Positions 9,938-18,102 of a stretch of DNA of 39,343 nucleotides are shown one piece after another. The position numbers and the translations under genes are program-made. Position 1 is the first letter of the stretch. Every line of letters begins with the position of its first letter. Below the pieces are notes generated by a model. It searched no databases, was not told where the DNA came from, and worked only from the letters and a program-made list of their open reading frames with translations. The stretch spans positions 151,052-190,394 of the forward strand of contig JAUXWS010000059.1 in NCBI GenBank assembly GCA_030685015.1, read 5' to 3'. The stretch comes from a bacterium (lineage in GTDB: Bacteria > CAIWAD01).

Positions 9938-12900
9938 ATGTCCAAGCGACACACGCTTCAGCATCCCGTCCGTGTGGTCACCGCCGCCAGCCTCTACGAC
10001 GGCCATGACGCCGCCATCAACATCATGCGGCGGGTGTTCCAGGCCGCCGGCGCCGAGGTCATCCACCTGGGACACAATCGCAGCGTGCTGGAGATTGTGC
10101 GGGCCGCCGTGCAGGAGGATGCCCAGGCCGTGGCCGTCTCCAGCTACCAGGGCGGCCACGTCCTCTTCTTCAAATACATGAAGGAGTTGCTGGCGCAGCG
10201 GGGCGCCGGCCATGTGAAGATCTTCGGCGGGGGCGGCGGTGTCATCGTCCGGGCGGAGATCGAAGAGCTGCACGCCGCCGGCATTGATCGCATCTTCAGC
10301 CCCCAGGATGGCACCGAACTGGGTCTGGAGGGCATGATCGACCTCGCCCTCGCCCTGAGCGATTACGATCCCGCCTCCTTGCCGATGGCGGACCTGGAGG
10401 CCCGCGTCCTGGCCCGCGACGAGGCGGCCCTGGGCCGGGCCCTCACCCTCTGCGAAAGAGGCGCGGCCGGGGCCACGCCCCGACCTGAACTTGTCCAGCT
10501 TCTCGCGGCGGGCCGAGCCTCGTGCACACCGGTTGTCGGCATCACGGGAACGGGCGGCTCCGGCAAGAGCAGCCTCACCGATGAGATCCTCCGGCACTTT
10601 CAGGCCGCTTTCCCGGACAAGAGCGCGGCCGTGGTGAGCGTGGACCCCACCAAGCGCAAGAGCGGCGGGGCCCTGCTGGGGGACCGCATCCGCGTCAACA
10701 GCCTGACAGGGGAGAGGGTTCTCCTGCGGAGCCTGGCCACGCGCGGCAGCGGCAGCGAGTTGTCGGCCGCCACCGGCGACGCCGTCGCCCTGCTCAAGGC
10801 GGCCGGCTACGATCTGGTGCTGCTCGAGACCAGCGGCATCGGCCAGGGCAGCTCCGCGGTGGTGGACCTGGCCGACTTCTCGATCTACGCCATGACCGCC
10901 GAGTATGGCGCGGCCAGCCAACTCGAGAAGATCGACATGATCGACTTTGCCGACATGGTCGTGCTCAACAAGTACGAGAAGCGGGGCAGCGAGGACGCCC
11001 TGCGCGACGTGCGCCGCCAGTACCGCCGCGCCCACTCCATTTCCTGGGAGGTGCCGGACGAGGATCTGCCGGTGTTCGGCACGGTGGCCAGCCGCTTTGA
11101 CTGCAACGGCACCAACTGGTTCTTCGACCGCTTGATGGAGGCCCTGGAATCGCGCTTCGGCGGCGGCTTTGCCCATGCGCCCTTGGCGCGGGACGCCCAT
11201 GTGCTGCGTCGCCAGCTCATCCCCGAGGAGCGCACCACCTACCTGGCCGAGATCGCCCGCAGCGTCCGTGACTACAAGTCCCGCGTGGCGCGGGACGCCG
11301 AGCTGCTGCGCCGTCGCGCCCACCTGGCCTCCGCCATCGAGGAGCTGGACGGCGGACACGCCGCCCTGGAGCTTTCGGCCCGTCGGGCCGACCTCGAGCG
11401 CCAACTCCACCCCGCCACCCTGCCCGCCCTGGAGGAGTACCGCGCCACCGCCGCCTGCTACACGGGCGATGTCTACGAGTACACCGTGCGTGGCCAGGTC
11501 CACCGGCAGGACCTGACCCGCGGGAGCCTGTCCGGCACCCGCGTCCCGCGCGTGGCCCTGCCCCGCCTCAGCGACGAGGGCGATCTTTACCGCTTCGTGG
11601 CCCTGGAGAACCTGCCCGGCTTCTTCCCCTACACGGCGGGCGTCTTCCCCTTCAAGCGCCAGGGCGAGGATCCCACCCGCCAGTTCGCCGGCGAGGGTCC
11701 GCCCGAGCGCACCAACCGCCGCTTCCATTACTTGTCCAGGGACAGCGGGGCCAAGCGTCTGTCCACCGCCTTCGACAGCGTCACGCTCTATGGCGAGGAC
11801 CCCGACGAACGTCCCGACATCTTCGGCAAGGTGGGCGAGAGCGGCGTCTCCATCTGCACGCTGGATGACATGAAGCGCCTCTACGCCGGCTTCGACCTCT
11901 CCGCGCCCAACACCAGCGTCTCCATGACGATCAACGGGCCGGCCCCCATGATCCTGGCCATGTATCTCAACACGGCCATCGACTTCGCCGTGGACAGGTT
12001 CCAGGCGGAACAGGGTCGCGCCCCCAACGCCGTGGAGCGCGCCGAGCTGCGCCGCCTCACGCTCTCCAGCGTGCGCGGCACGGTGCAGGCGGACATCCTC
12101 AAGGAGGACCAGGCCCAGAACACCTGCATCTTCTCCACCGAGTTCGCCCTCAAACTGATGGGCGACATCCAGGAGTGGTTCATCGCCCAGCAGGTGCGCA
12201 ACTACTACAGCGTGTCCATCAGCGGCTACCACATCGCCGAGGCGGGGGCCAACCCCATCTCCCAGCTGGCCTTCACCCTGGCCAACGGCTTCACCTACGT
12301 GGAGTACTACCTGAGCCGCGGGATGGCGGTGGACGATTTCGCGCCCAACCTCTCCTTTTTCTTCAGCAATGGACTGGACCCGGAGTACAGCGTGATCGGC
12401 CGCGTGGCGCGCCGCATCTGGGCCGTGGCCATGCGCGAGGTCTACCGCGGCAATGAGCGCAGCCAGAAGCTCAAGTACCACATCCAGACCAGCGGCCGCA
12501 GCCTGCACGCCCAGGAGATGGATTTCAACGACATCCGCACCACGCTGCAGGCGCTGCTGGCCGTTTACGACAACTGCAACAGCCTGCACACCAACGCCTA
12601 CGACGAGGCGGTGACCACCCCCACCGAGGAGAGCGTGCGTCGCGCCCTGGCCATCCAGCTCATTGTCAACCACGAGTTCGGTGTGACGAAGAACGAGAAT
12701 CCGCTCCAGGGCTCCTTCCTCATGGAGGATCTGACGGAGCTGGTGGAGGAAGCCGTTCTTGCCGAGTTCGTCCGGCTGAGCGAGCGCGGTGGCGTGCTGG
12801 GCGCGATGGAGACCCAGTACCAGCGGAGCCGCATCCAGGAAGAGTCCATGCTCTATGAGTTGAAGAAGCAGTCCGGCGAGCTGCCCATCATGGGCGTGAA

Positions 12901-13174
12901 CACCTTCCTGCGGCCCGGCGGCGACGAGGTGCCGGCGCACATGGAGCTGGCCCGGGCCAGCGACGAGGAGAAGGCGGGCCAGGTGACACGCCTGCGGGAC
13001 TTCCAGGCCGCCCACGCCGCGGAAGCCGGCCCGGCCCTGGCGCGGCTCAAGGCGGTGGCGGCGGCGGGCGGCAACATCTTCGACGAGCTGATGGAGACGG
13101 TCCGCGTGGCCAGCCTGGGGCAGATCACGCGCGCCCTCTTCGAGGTGGGGGGCCAGTACCGGCGCAACATGTAG
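9938..13174 (+). CDS. icmF: Fused isobutyryl-CoA mutase (B12 domain, G-protein chaperone and mutase in one chain)
   Basis: The 1078-residue protein has the full IcmF order. An N-terminal cobalamin-binding domain (about 1-140) has 'DGHDAAINIMRR', 'SSYQGGH' and 'FGGGGGVI'. A MeaB/ArgK-like GTPase (about 190-420) has P-loop 'GITGTGGSGKSS', 'VVSVDPTKRKSGGALLGDRIR' and 'VVLNKYEKRGSEDAL'. The TIM-barrel mutase (about 540-1078) has 'PYTAGVFPFKRQGEDPTRQF', 'GKVGESGVSICTLDDM' and 'EAGANPISQLAFTLANGF'. It interconverts isobutyryl-CoA and n-butyryl-CoA using adenosylcobalamin, with the GTPase loading and protecting the cofactor. The F in VFPF and the Q in NPISQ agree with isobutyryl rather than methylmalonyl specificity, as known for the family. 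Length is normal. No strong ribosome-binding site is seen at ATG 9938. Confidence 0.96.
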   Translation: MSKRHTLQHPVRVVTAASLYDGHDAAINIMRRVFQAAGAEVIHLGHNRSVLEIVRAAVQEDAQAVAVSSYQGGHVLFFKYMKELLAQRGAGHVKIFGGGGGVIVRAEIEELHAAGIDRIFSPQDGTELGLEGMIDLALALSDYDPASLPMADLEARVLARDEAALGRALTLCERGAAGATPRPELVQLLAAGRASCTPVVGITGTGGSGKSSLTDEILRHFQAAFPDKSAAVVSVDPTKRKSGGALLGDRIRVNSLTGERVLLRSLATRGSGSELSAATGDAVALLKAAGYDLVLLETSGIGQGSSAVVDLADFSIYAMTAEYGAASQLEKIDMIDFADMVVLNKYEKRGSEDALRDVRRQYRRAHSISWEVPDEDLPVFGTVASRFDCNGTNWFFDRLMEALESRFGGGFAHAPLARDAHVLRRQLIPEERTTYLAEIARSVRDYKSRVARDAELLRRRAHLASAIEELDGGHAALELSARRADLERQLHPATLPALEEYRATAACYTGDVYEYTVRGQVHRQDLTRGSLSGTRVPRVALPRLSDEGDLYRFVALENLPGFFPYTAGVFPFKRQGEDPTRQFAGEGPPERTNRRFHYLSRDSGAKRLSTAFDSVTLYGEDPDERPDIFGKVGESGVSICTLDDMKRLYAGFDLSAPNTSVSMTINGPAPMILAMYLNTAIDFAVDRFQAEQGRAPNAVERAELRRLTLSSVRGTVQADILKEDQAQNTCIFSTEFALKLMGDIQEWFIAQQVRNYYSVSISGYHIAEAGANPISQLAFTLANGFTYVEYYLSRGMAVDDFAPNLSFFFSNGLDPEYSVIGRVARRIWAVAMREVYRGNERSQKLKYHIQTSGRSLHAQEMDFNDIRTTLQALLAVYDNCNSLHTNAYDEAVTTPTEESVRRALAIQLIVNHEFGVTKNENPLQGSFLMEDLTELVEEAVLAEFVRLSERGGVLGAMETQYQRSRIQEESMLYELKKQSGELPIMGVNTFLRPGGDEVPAHMELARASDEEKAGQVTRLRDFQAAHAAEAGPALARLKAVAAAGGNIFDELMETVRVASLGQITRALFEVGGQYRRNM

Positions 13175-13243
13175 CGTCCCCCTTCCGACATTGGCGCCGT
13201 TTTTCCGGTGGCGCCGTCACTCCTTCCTCGCCACCTTGGCGCC

Positions 13244-14362
13244 ATGCAAGCAGTCACCCTTCCTCCCCTTGATGAGATGTGGCGGGCCTTCGCTGGCCGC
13301 GACAGCAGCTACGACGGCATCTTCCTGGCCGCCGTGCGCACCACCGGGATCTTCTGCCGGCCGGGTTGCCCAGCCCGGACACCCCGGCGCGAGCACGTGG
13401 AGTTCTTCGCCCATGCCCGGGACGCGCTCTTCTCCGGTTACCGGCCCTGCCTGCGCTGCCGACCGCTGGAGGCCGCGGGCGCGCCGCCGGCGGACATTGG
13501 CGCCCTTCTCCAGCATGTGGAGGCGGACCCCGGTCGACGCTGGCGGGCGTCGGATCTGCGCGACCTGGGCCTGCATCCCGACCGTGTGCGGCGCTGGTTC
13601 CAGCAGCATCACGGCATGAGTTTCCACGCCTACGCCCGTGCCCGCCGGCTCGGCGGCGCGCTGGCGGCCATCCGGGAGGGGGGGACCGTGACACGCAGCG
13701 CATTCGACGCCGGCTACGAATCGCTCAGCGGCTTCAGCGAAGCCCTGCGCAAAGTGGCCGGGACGGGTCCGACGGCGGCGGCAGGGAGGCGGATCATCCA
13801 CCTGCGACGCTTGGACAGTCCGCTGGGGCCGCTCCTGGCCGGCGCCGTGGATGAGGGACTCTGCTTGCTGGAGTTCGCCGGGCGCCGCATGCTGGAAGGT
13901 CAGCTGGCCACCCTCGCCCGGCACTTGCAGGCCATCTTCCTGCCTGGACCCCACCCCCTGCTCGACCAGGTCGAGGGGGAGCTGGCGGCCTACTTCGCCG
14001 GTGGCGGCGCGGGCTTCGCCACGCCCCTGCTCCTGCCGGGAACCGCTTTCCAGCGCCTGGTGTGGGACAAGCTGCGCCGCATCGAGCCCGGCACGACCAT
14101 CAGTTACGGCGAACTGGCGGCACGAATCGGCCGGCCCTCCGCCTCGCGGGCGGTGGCCCGGGCCAACGGCGACAACCGGGTGGCCATCCTTGTTCCCTGC
14201 CACCGCGTCATCGGTGCCGACGGCCGCCTCACCGGCTACGGTGGTGGCCTCTGGCGCAAGCAGCGCCTGCTGGAGCTGGAGGGGCCAGGAGCCGGACTCT
14301 CCGCTCCGGCGGGTCAGCCGGCCGGCCGGGACGAAAGGGCCAGCCAGCGCAGGACGGTGTAG
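13244..14362 (+). CDS. ada: Bifunctional Ada: DNA methylphosphotriester sensor / AraC regulator / O6-methylguanine-DNA methyltransferase
   Basis: The 372-residue protein has the zinc-thiolate methyl-acceptor domain with all four cysteines ('GIFCRPGCPA' and 'YRPCLRCRPL', about residues 38-72). An AraC-type helix-turn-helix region follows (about 85-180, 'DLRDLGLHPDRVRRWFQQHH' and 'SAFDAGYESLSGFSEAL'), then the C-terminal alkyltransferase domain with active-site 'ILVPCHRVIGADG' and 'ISYGELAARIGRP'. It repairs O6-methylguanine in a suicide reaction and, when methylated on the N-terminal Cys, activates adaptive-response genes. ATG 13244 puts the sequence in register with known Ada proteins; a GTG at 13208 in frame is less likely. 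Three GGCGCC motifs lie just upstream (13190-13243). The 3' end overlaps the convergent gene by 49 nt. Confidence 0.95.
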   Translation: MQAVTLPPLDEMWRAFAGRDSSYDGIFLAAVRTTGIFCRPGCPARTPRREHVEFFAHARDALFSGYRPCLRCRPLEAAGAPPADIGALLQHVEADPGRRWRASDLRDLGLHPDRVRRWFQQHHGMSFHAYARARRLGGALAAIREGGTVTRSAFDAGYESLSGFSEALRKVAGTGPTAAAGRRIIHLRRLDSPLGPLLAGAVDEGLCLLEFAGRRMLEGQLATLARHLQAIFLPGPHPLLDQVEGELAAYFAGGGAGFATPLLLPGTAFQRLVWDKLRRIEPGTTISYGELAARIGRPSASRAVARANGDNRVAILVPCHRVIGADGRLTGYGGGLWRKQRLLELEGPGAGLSAPAGQPAGRDERASQRRTV

Positions 14363-14691
14363 ACCGAGCCGGCCACGAAAAGGCTGCCGAAGATGAGCTT
14401 GTTGTGGCGGGCCAGCCACTCGGGCAGATGGATGTCGAAGTTGTCCCGGCGGTCCTGTGTGTGTCGGGCCGCCACGTCGGTGAGCGGACAACGCCAGCGG
14501 TTGAGCAGCAGCACCAGGGTCTCACCCAGCACGCATCCGATGCAGAGCAGGGCCAAGCCCAGCCGCCCGGTGGCCGCGGCCAGTGGAATGGCCGCAACGC
14601 AGGTGGCGAAGAAAGCCCACACCACCGTGTGCAGCAGCTTGATCCGGCGCAAGGACCGCGCTCGATCCTCTGGTGAGACGCCTGCCGACAC
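14314..14691 (-). CDS. Small membrane protein, DUF2784-like
   Basis: The 125-residue protein has three or four hydrophobic helices (about 17-40, 43-62, 100-118) and a conserved-looking 'NRWRCPLTDVAARHTQDRR' followed by 'NFDIHLPEWLARHNKLIFG'. The W-x-CPLT block and overall layout resemble DUF2784-type membrane proteins of unknown function; I hold the assignment loosely. GTG 14691 is the predicted start. It lies 9 nt downstream of the lipoprotein gene on the same strand, so the two are probably cotranscribed. Its 3' end overlaps ada (convergent, 49 nt). Confidence 0.65.
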   Translation of the reverse strand: MSAGVSPEDRARSLRRIKLLHTVVWAFFATCVAAIPLAAATGRLGLALLCIGCVLGETLVLLLNRWRCPLTDVAARHTQDRRDNFDIHLPEWLARHNKLIFGSLFVAGSVYTVLRWLALSSRPAG

Positions 14692-14700
14692 GCGGGGCGT

Positions 14701-15282
14701 CTACTTGCGCACCATCACCGTCGGATCGCCGAACAGCCCCGGATCCAGCAGGCGCCCGGCGAGGAAGGCCGCCATTTCGGCGCGGCTGCCCGTGAAAATC
14801 CAGCGGTCCTCCCGCCGGTCCAGCGGCGGATGTCCACCCAGGGCCAGCACGTTTTCCAGGGACTCGGGCCGCAGCGAACTAAGGCGCAGGGTGTCCCCGT
14901 CCACACTCCAAAGATGCAGGCCATGCATGGGCAGCAGGTACCAGCCGGCCGGACCCTCGTCCCAGGCGCCGGGCGCGGGCGACAGGTCCAGGAATCCCTG
15001 GCCGCCCACGTGGAAGCTGGCGGCGGCGAACTCGCTGGTGCGGCCCTTCTCCCGGTAGAGCAGGCGCAGGGTGTCGCCCGTGGCCATGAAAACCCAGCTC
15101 TCCTCATCCTCCGCATCCTGCCAGACACCCAGCAGGGCGGGGTCGGCCCCGCCGGCGCCCGCCTCATACCAGGGCTGGATGGAGTAGATGCACCCTCCCA
15201 ACAGAAGCGTCAGCAGCCAGATGGCGGGCCACAGCTTGCGGATGAGGCCGCTCTTCCTTTGGTTGATCCCATGCTGATCCAT
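14701..15282 (-). CDS. Predicted lipoprotein of unknown function
   Basis: The 193-residue protein has a basic N-terminus, a hydrophobic segment (about 17-30) and lipobox LLGGC with the lipidated Cys at residue 31. The mature part reads like a small beta-barrel or calycin-like domain ('LLGVWQDAEDEESWVFMATG', 'TLRLLYREKG', 'GQGFLDLSP', 'GWYLLPMHGLHLWSVDGDTL'), a pattern common in uncharacterised secreted proteins that begin 'xxGxWxxxxxx'. ATG 15282 is supported by GAGGAGG about 9 nt upstream on the minus strand. The start overlaps that of the divergent gene at 15271. Role unknown. Confidence 0.7.
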   Translation of the reverse strand: MDQHGINQRKSGLIRKLWPAIWLLTLLLGGCIYSIQPWYEAGAGGADPALLGVWQDAEDEESWVFMATGDTLRLLYREKGRTSEFAAASFHVGGQGFLDLSPAPGAWDEGPAGWYLLPMHGLHLWSVDGDTLRLSSLRPESLENVLALGGHPPLDRREDRWIFTGSRAEMAAFLAGRLLDPGLFGDPTVMVRK

Positions 15283-15747
15283 CGGTTCATCCTCCTCTTC
15301 GTCCTGTTGCTTGCCCCCCTCGTGTCCGGGGACGAGGGTCAAAGCACGCCCTCGCCGGAGGGCGCTTCGCCAACCTTCCGCTATGATGCGGCGGTGGCCT
15401 CCTTCAACGCGGGACGCCACCAGGCCGCGGGGCGGGATTTCGAGGCCCTGCTGCGCGACCCGGCCCTGCCCGACGACCTGCGCGACAACTGCATGTACTG
15501 GCTGGGGGAGTCCCACTACGCGCGTCGACAGTGGCTGGACGCCCTCGCCTGCTTCCAGAAGGTGTTGGAGCACGTCCAATCCAACAAGGAGGAGGATGCC
15601 CGCCTGAAGATCGCCCTCTGCTGGCTCAACCTGGGAGACACGGGTCGCGCCTGCCGGGAGGCCCGCGCCCTGGTGGAGCGCTTCCCGGATTGCGAGGCGG
15701 CGCCCCGCGCCCGTCGCCTGCTGGAGCGTTGCCCGCGCAGTGATTGA
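15271..15747 (+). CDS. Exported TPR-like protein (YbgF/CpoB-type tail)
   Basis: The 158-residue protein has a signal peptide (about 1-19, 'MLIHRFILLFVLLLAPLVSG') and then three tetratricopeptide-like helix pairs: 'YDAAVASFNAGRHQAAGRDF', 'YWLGESHYARRQWLDALACF' and 'ALCWLNLGDTGRACREARAL', ending 'FPDCEAAPRARRLLERC'. This matches the C-terminal TPR half of Tol-Pal-associated proteins, without the coiled-coil half. The start codon overlaps the 5' end of the divergent lipoprotein gene, and no good ribosome-binding site is visible. It overlaps the M23 gene by 8 nt, so the two are likely coupled and work in the envelope. Confidence 0.75.
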   Translation: MLIHRFILLFVLLLAPLVSGDEGQSTPSPEGASPTFRYDAAVASFNAGRHQAAGRDFEALLRDPALPDDLRDNCMYWLGESHYARRQWLDALACFQKVLEHVQSNKEEDARLKIALCWLNLGDTGRACREARALVERFPDCEAAPRARRLLERCPRSD

Positions 15748-17851
15748 GCAGGCTCCGCCCCCGCGCGTCCCTGGATGCCGCCCTGCCCTCGGCGGCAATC
15801 CCGCCCGCCCCCTGCTCGTGTTGTCGGCCGCTCTCCTGGGCCTGCTGCTGCTGGCCGGCCCTTTGCTGCACCAGGGCGACAGCGGCGAGGCGGCGGGTTC
15901 GCCGGAACCACCCCGTCCTGCCATCGTCATCGCGCCCATCGGGCCTTTGCTGGCGGAGCGCACCCGCTTCACCGCCGGATTCGGCGAGCCGCGCAGCCTG
16001 CGCCTGCATGCCGGCGTGGACTTCTCCACCAACCAGCGCACGGGCATGCCCGTGCTGGCGCCGGCCGGGGGCTGGCTCTCGCGCATCGCCGCCGACTACA
16101 CGGGTTATGGCCTGCAGCTCATGCTGACCGACTCCCTGGGCCGCCGCCACCTCTTCGCCCATTTGAAGGCCTTTCGCGCGGACGTGGAGGCGGAGCTGGA
16201 GCGCCTGCGCCAGGAAAGCGGCCTCTACCCGCAGCTCCTGCATCCCCACCCCGGCGCCTTCCCGGTACGTGGCGGCGAGGTGATCGCCTGGAGCGGCGAC
16301 ACGGGCATCGGCTCCGCCCATCTGCATTATGAGCTGCGCTCCACCGACGAGGACCGCTGCTGGAATCCCCTCCGCCACGGGATGGCTCTGCCCGACAACC
16401 TGCCCCCCGCCATCGAGGGGCTGGCCCTGGTCCCGCTGATGGTCGGCTCCCGCGTGGAGGGAGGACTCTTCCCGCACCGCCTGGCGCCGCTCCAGTCAGG
16501 CTCCGGGCGCTACCAGGCGCCCGACACGTTGGACTGCCAGGGAGCGGTGGGGCTTGCCCTCCAGGTCATCGACCGCCTGCCCGGCACGGGAGGCCGCCTG
16601 CCCGTCTGGAGGGTGGCGCTGGTGGAGGAGGGCGACACCCTCTTCAACATCCGCCTGGATTCCTTTCCCCTGGACCACAACCCGCAGAGCGGACGCCTCT
16701 TCCACCGATGGTTGAAGTGGGAGAGCGGGCAGCACCACATGCGGCTCTGGGGAGATGGCGGTGGACTGGGCTTGTGGGACCAGGCGGCGGGCGACGGCGT
16801 CCTGCGCCCCGATCCGACCCGCCCCCTGCGTCACCTGGAGATCCTGGTCTGGGACGCCGCGGAGAACCCGGCCCGGCTCAACCTGCTGCTCCGGCAGCGA
16901 CCCGGCCGCCCGCTGGATCCCGTCTTCTCGGCCGGACGGGCCGGCGGCCAGGCTGGAGAGAAGGAGAAGGCGGCCTGGTCCCTGTTCCCCTTGCCGGATG
17001 GCCTGCATCTGCGCCTGGCGCCGCTGCCGGCCTCGGCCGCCGCGCGATGCCCCGTGCTGGTGGCCGGAGCGGACACGCTGCGCGCATGGGGCCAGTGGCG
17101 CGCTCGCGGCTGGGAATGGGCGCTGGACAAAGGGGAGGAAGCCCGCGCCCTGGCCCACGGCCAATTGGAAGTGGGGGACCGGCGGGATCTGCCGACGCTG
17201 GCGCTGCGGGGATTGCGCCTGGAACCTGATCGGGCGGTCCGCTGGCGACACCCGGATGGCGGCCTGGGCATCGTGGCCGACAGCGCAACAGTGGAGCAAT
17301 CCACCCTGCTCCTCGTCAACGGTTGGCGTGACGCCCGGCGACCCTTCACCCTGGATCCCCCCCACCTGCAACTGGAGCGGCCCCTGACGCTGGAGCTGGA
17401 GTTGGAAGCCTGGCCGGCTGACGACTGGGCGGAGCTGGCTCTTTTCCAGGCGGGAGCGAAGGGACAGCCGGCCTCCCTCGTCGCGGGAGGGGGCGGGCGC
17501 GAACGCAACCTGTTCAGGACGACGGTGGGGCGCACGGGCGACTATGTCCTCCACGCGGACCGGAGCGGCCCTGCCGTCACGCTGCACAAGCCGGGTACGA
17601 AGTCCGGCCGCCATCCGACCCGGCCCACCCTCGTCTGGACCATCGGGGACGACCCGTCCGGCATTGCCAACGTGGAGCTGCGCGAGGGCGGACGGCGCCA
17701 CTATCCGCATTATGAACCGGATACGCGGCGGGTGGAGTTCAGGCCGGATCGGCCCTGGGATCCGGGCGAGCATGAAGTGGAGCTGCGCGTGCGGGATCGC
17801 TCCGGCAACGAGACCATCCTGTCGTCCACCATCCGGATCGCCAAGCCCTGA
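15740..17851 (+). CDS. M23-family (LytM-fold) exported or membrane-anchored protein
   Basis: The 703-residue protein has an N-terminal hydrophobic anchor (about 23-44, 'LLVLSAALLGLLLLAGPLL'). An M23/LytM domain follows (about 70-210) with zinc-ligand motifs 'LHAGVDF' (HxxxD) and 'SAHLHYEL' (HxH), and the 'SRIAADYTGYGLQLML' core. The middle 350 residues are unassigned beta-rich sequence. The C-terminus (about 605-700) looks like an Ig-like domain ('LVWTIGDDPSGIANVELREG', 'WDPGEHEVELRVRDRSGNE'). M23 enzymes cut peptidoglycan cross-links; the metal ligands are present, so activity is plausible, although many such proteins are regulators. GTG 15740 overlaps the preceding stop. Confidence 0.85.
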   Translation: MIEQAPPPRVPGCRPALGGNPARPLLVLSAALLGLLLLAGPLLHQGDSGEAAGSPEPPRPAIVIAPIGPLLAERTRFTAGFGEPRSLRLHAGVDFSTNQRTGMPVLAPAGGWLSRIAADYTGYGLQLMLTDSLGRRHLFAHLKAFRADVEAELERLRQESGLYPQLLHPHPGAFPVRGGEVIAWSGDTGIGSAHLHYELRSTDEDRCWNPLRHGMALPDNLPPAIEGLALVPLMVGSRVEGGLFPHRLAPLQSGSGRYQAPDTLDCQGAVGLALQVIDRLPGTGGRLPVWRVALVEEGDTLFNIRLDSFPLDHNPQSGRLFHRWLKWESGQHHMRLWGDGGGLGLWDQAAGDGVLRPDPTRPLRHLEILVWDAAENPARLNLLLRQRPGRPLDPVFSAGRAGGQAGEKEKAAWSLFPLPDGLHLRLAPLPASAAARCPVLVAGADTLRAWGQWRARGWEWALDKGEEARALAHGQLEVGDRRDLPTLALRGLRLEPDRAVRWRHPDGGLGIVADSATVEQSTLLLVNGWRDARRPFTLDPPHLQLERPLTLELELEAWPADDWAELALFQAGAKGQPASLVAGGGGRERNLFRTTVGRTGDYVLHADRSGPAVTLHKPGTKSGRHPTRPTLVWTIGDDPSGIANVELREGGRRHYPHYEPDTRRVEFRPDRPWDPGEHEVELRVRDRSGNETILSSTIRIAKP

Positions 17852-17877
17852 TCCTGGCAAGGCGCAACTGATCGGCG

Positions 17878-17922
17878 ATTGTCACTTGACTCTCTGCGGA
17901 TTCGAGTTATATTGTCAAAGTG
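17878..17922 (+). promoter_or_regulatory. Sigma70-type promoter of the multiheme cytochrome operon, with flanking repeats
   Basis: TTGACT (17886-17891) and TATATT (17908-17913) are separated by 16 nt in a locally AT-rich stretch of an otherwise GC-rich window, making this the best promoter I can see. ATTGTCA occurs twice as a direct repeat (17878-17884 and 17911-17917), and CACTTGAC/GTCAAAGTG form an imperfect inverted pair around the promoter, which could be an operator. The 190-nt leader to the first gene includes a possible nested hairpin at 18005-18041. No c-di-GMP riboswitch core is visible. Confidence 0.6.
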
Positions 17923-18102
17923 CTAACAGTTTTGAATCTGAACCGCCCCGAGATTGTGGCAGAACAGTTCAATACTATAGCCCAATCTGTCGATGGAAGG
18001 GTCGGCGTGACAGGATCGCAGGGGCGCTGGACGCCTCACGCGCCAACAGGAACCACCTTGTCTCGCTACATTCTGTTAGCCAAGTAACACCAGGAAGGTG
18101 TC

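Noticed and set aside
9386-13015. A very long open frame on the minus strand opposite icmF
   Set aside because: Its translation is repetitive and low in recognisable motifs. It is the antisense shadow of a GC-rich coding sequence; icmF on the plus strand is unambiguous.
17852-18102. Possible c-di-GMP (GEMM) riboswitch in the cytochrome operon leader, as found before some Geobacter cytochromes
   Set aside because: The conserved GCAAAGCC core and its partner segments are absent; only an ordinary short hairpin is visible.
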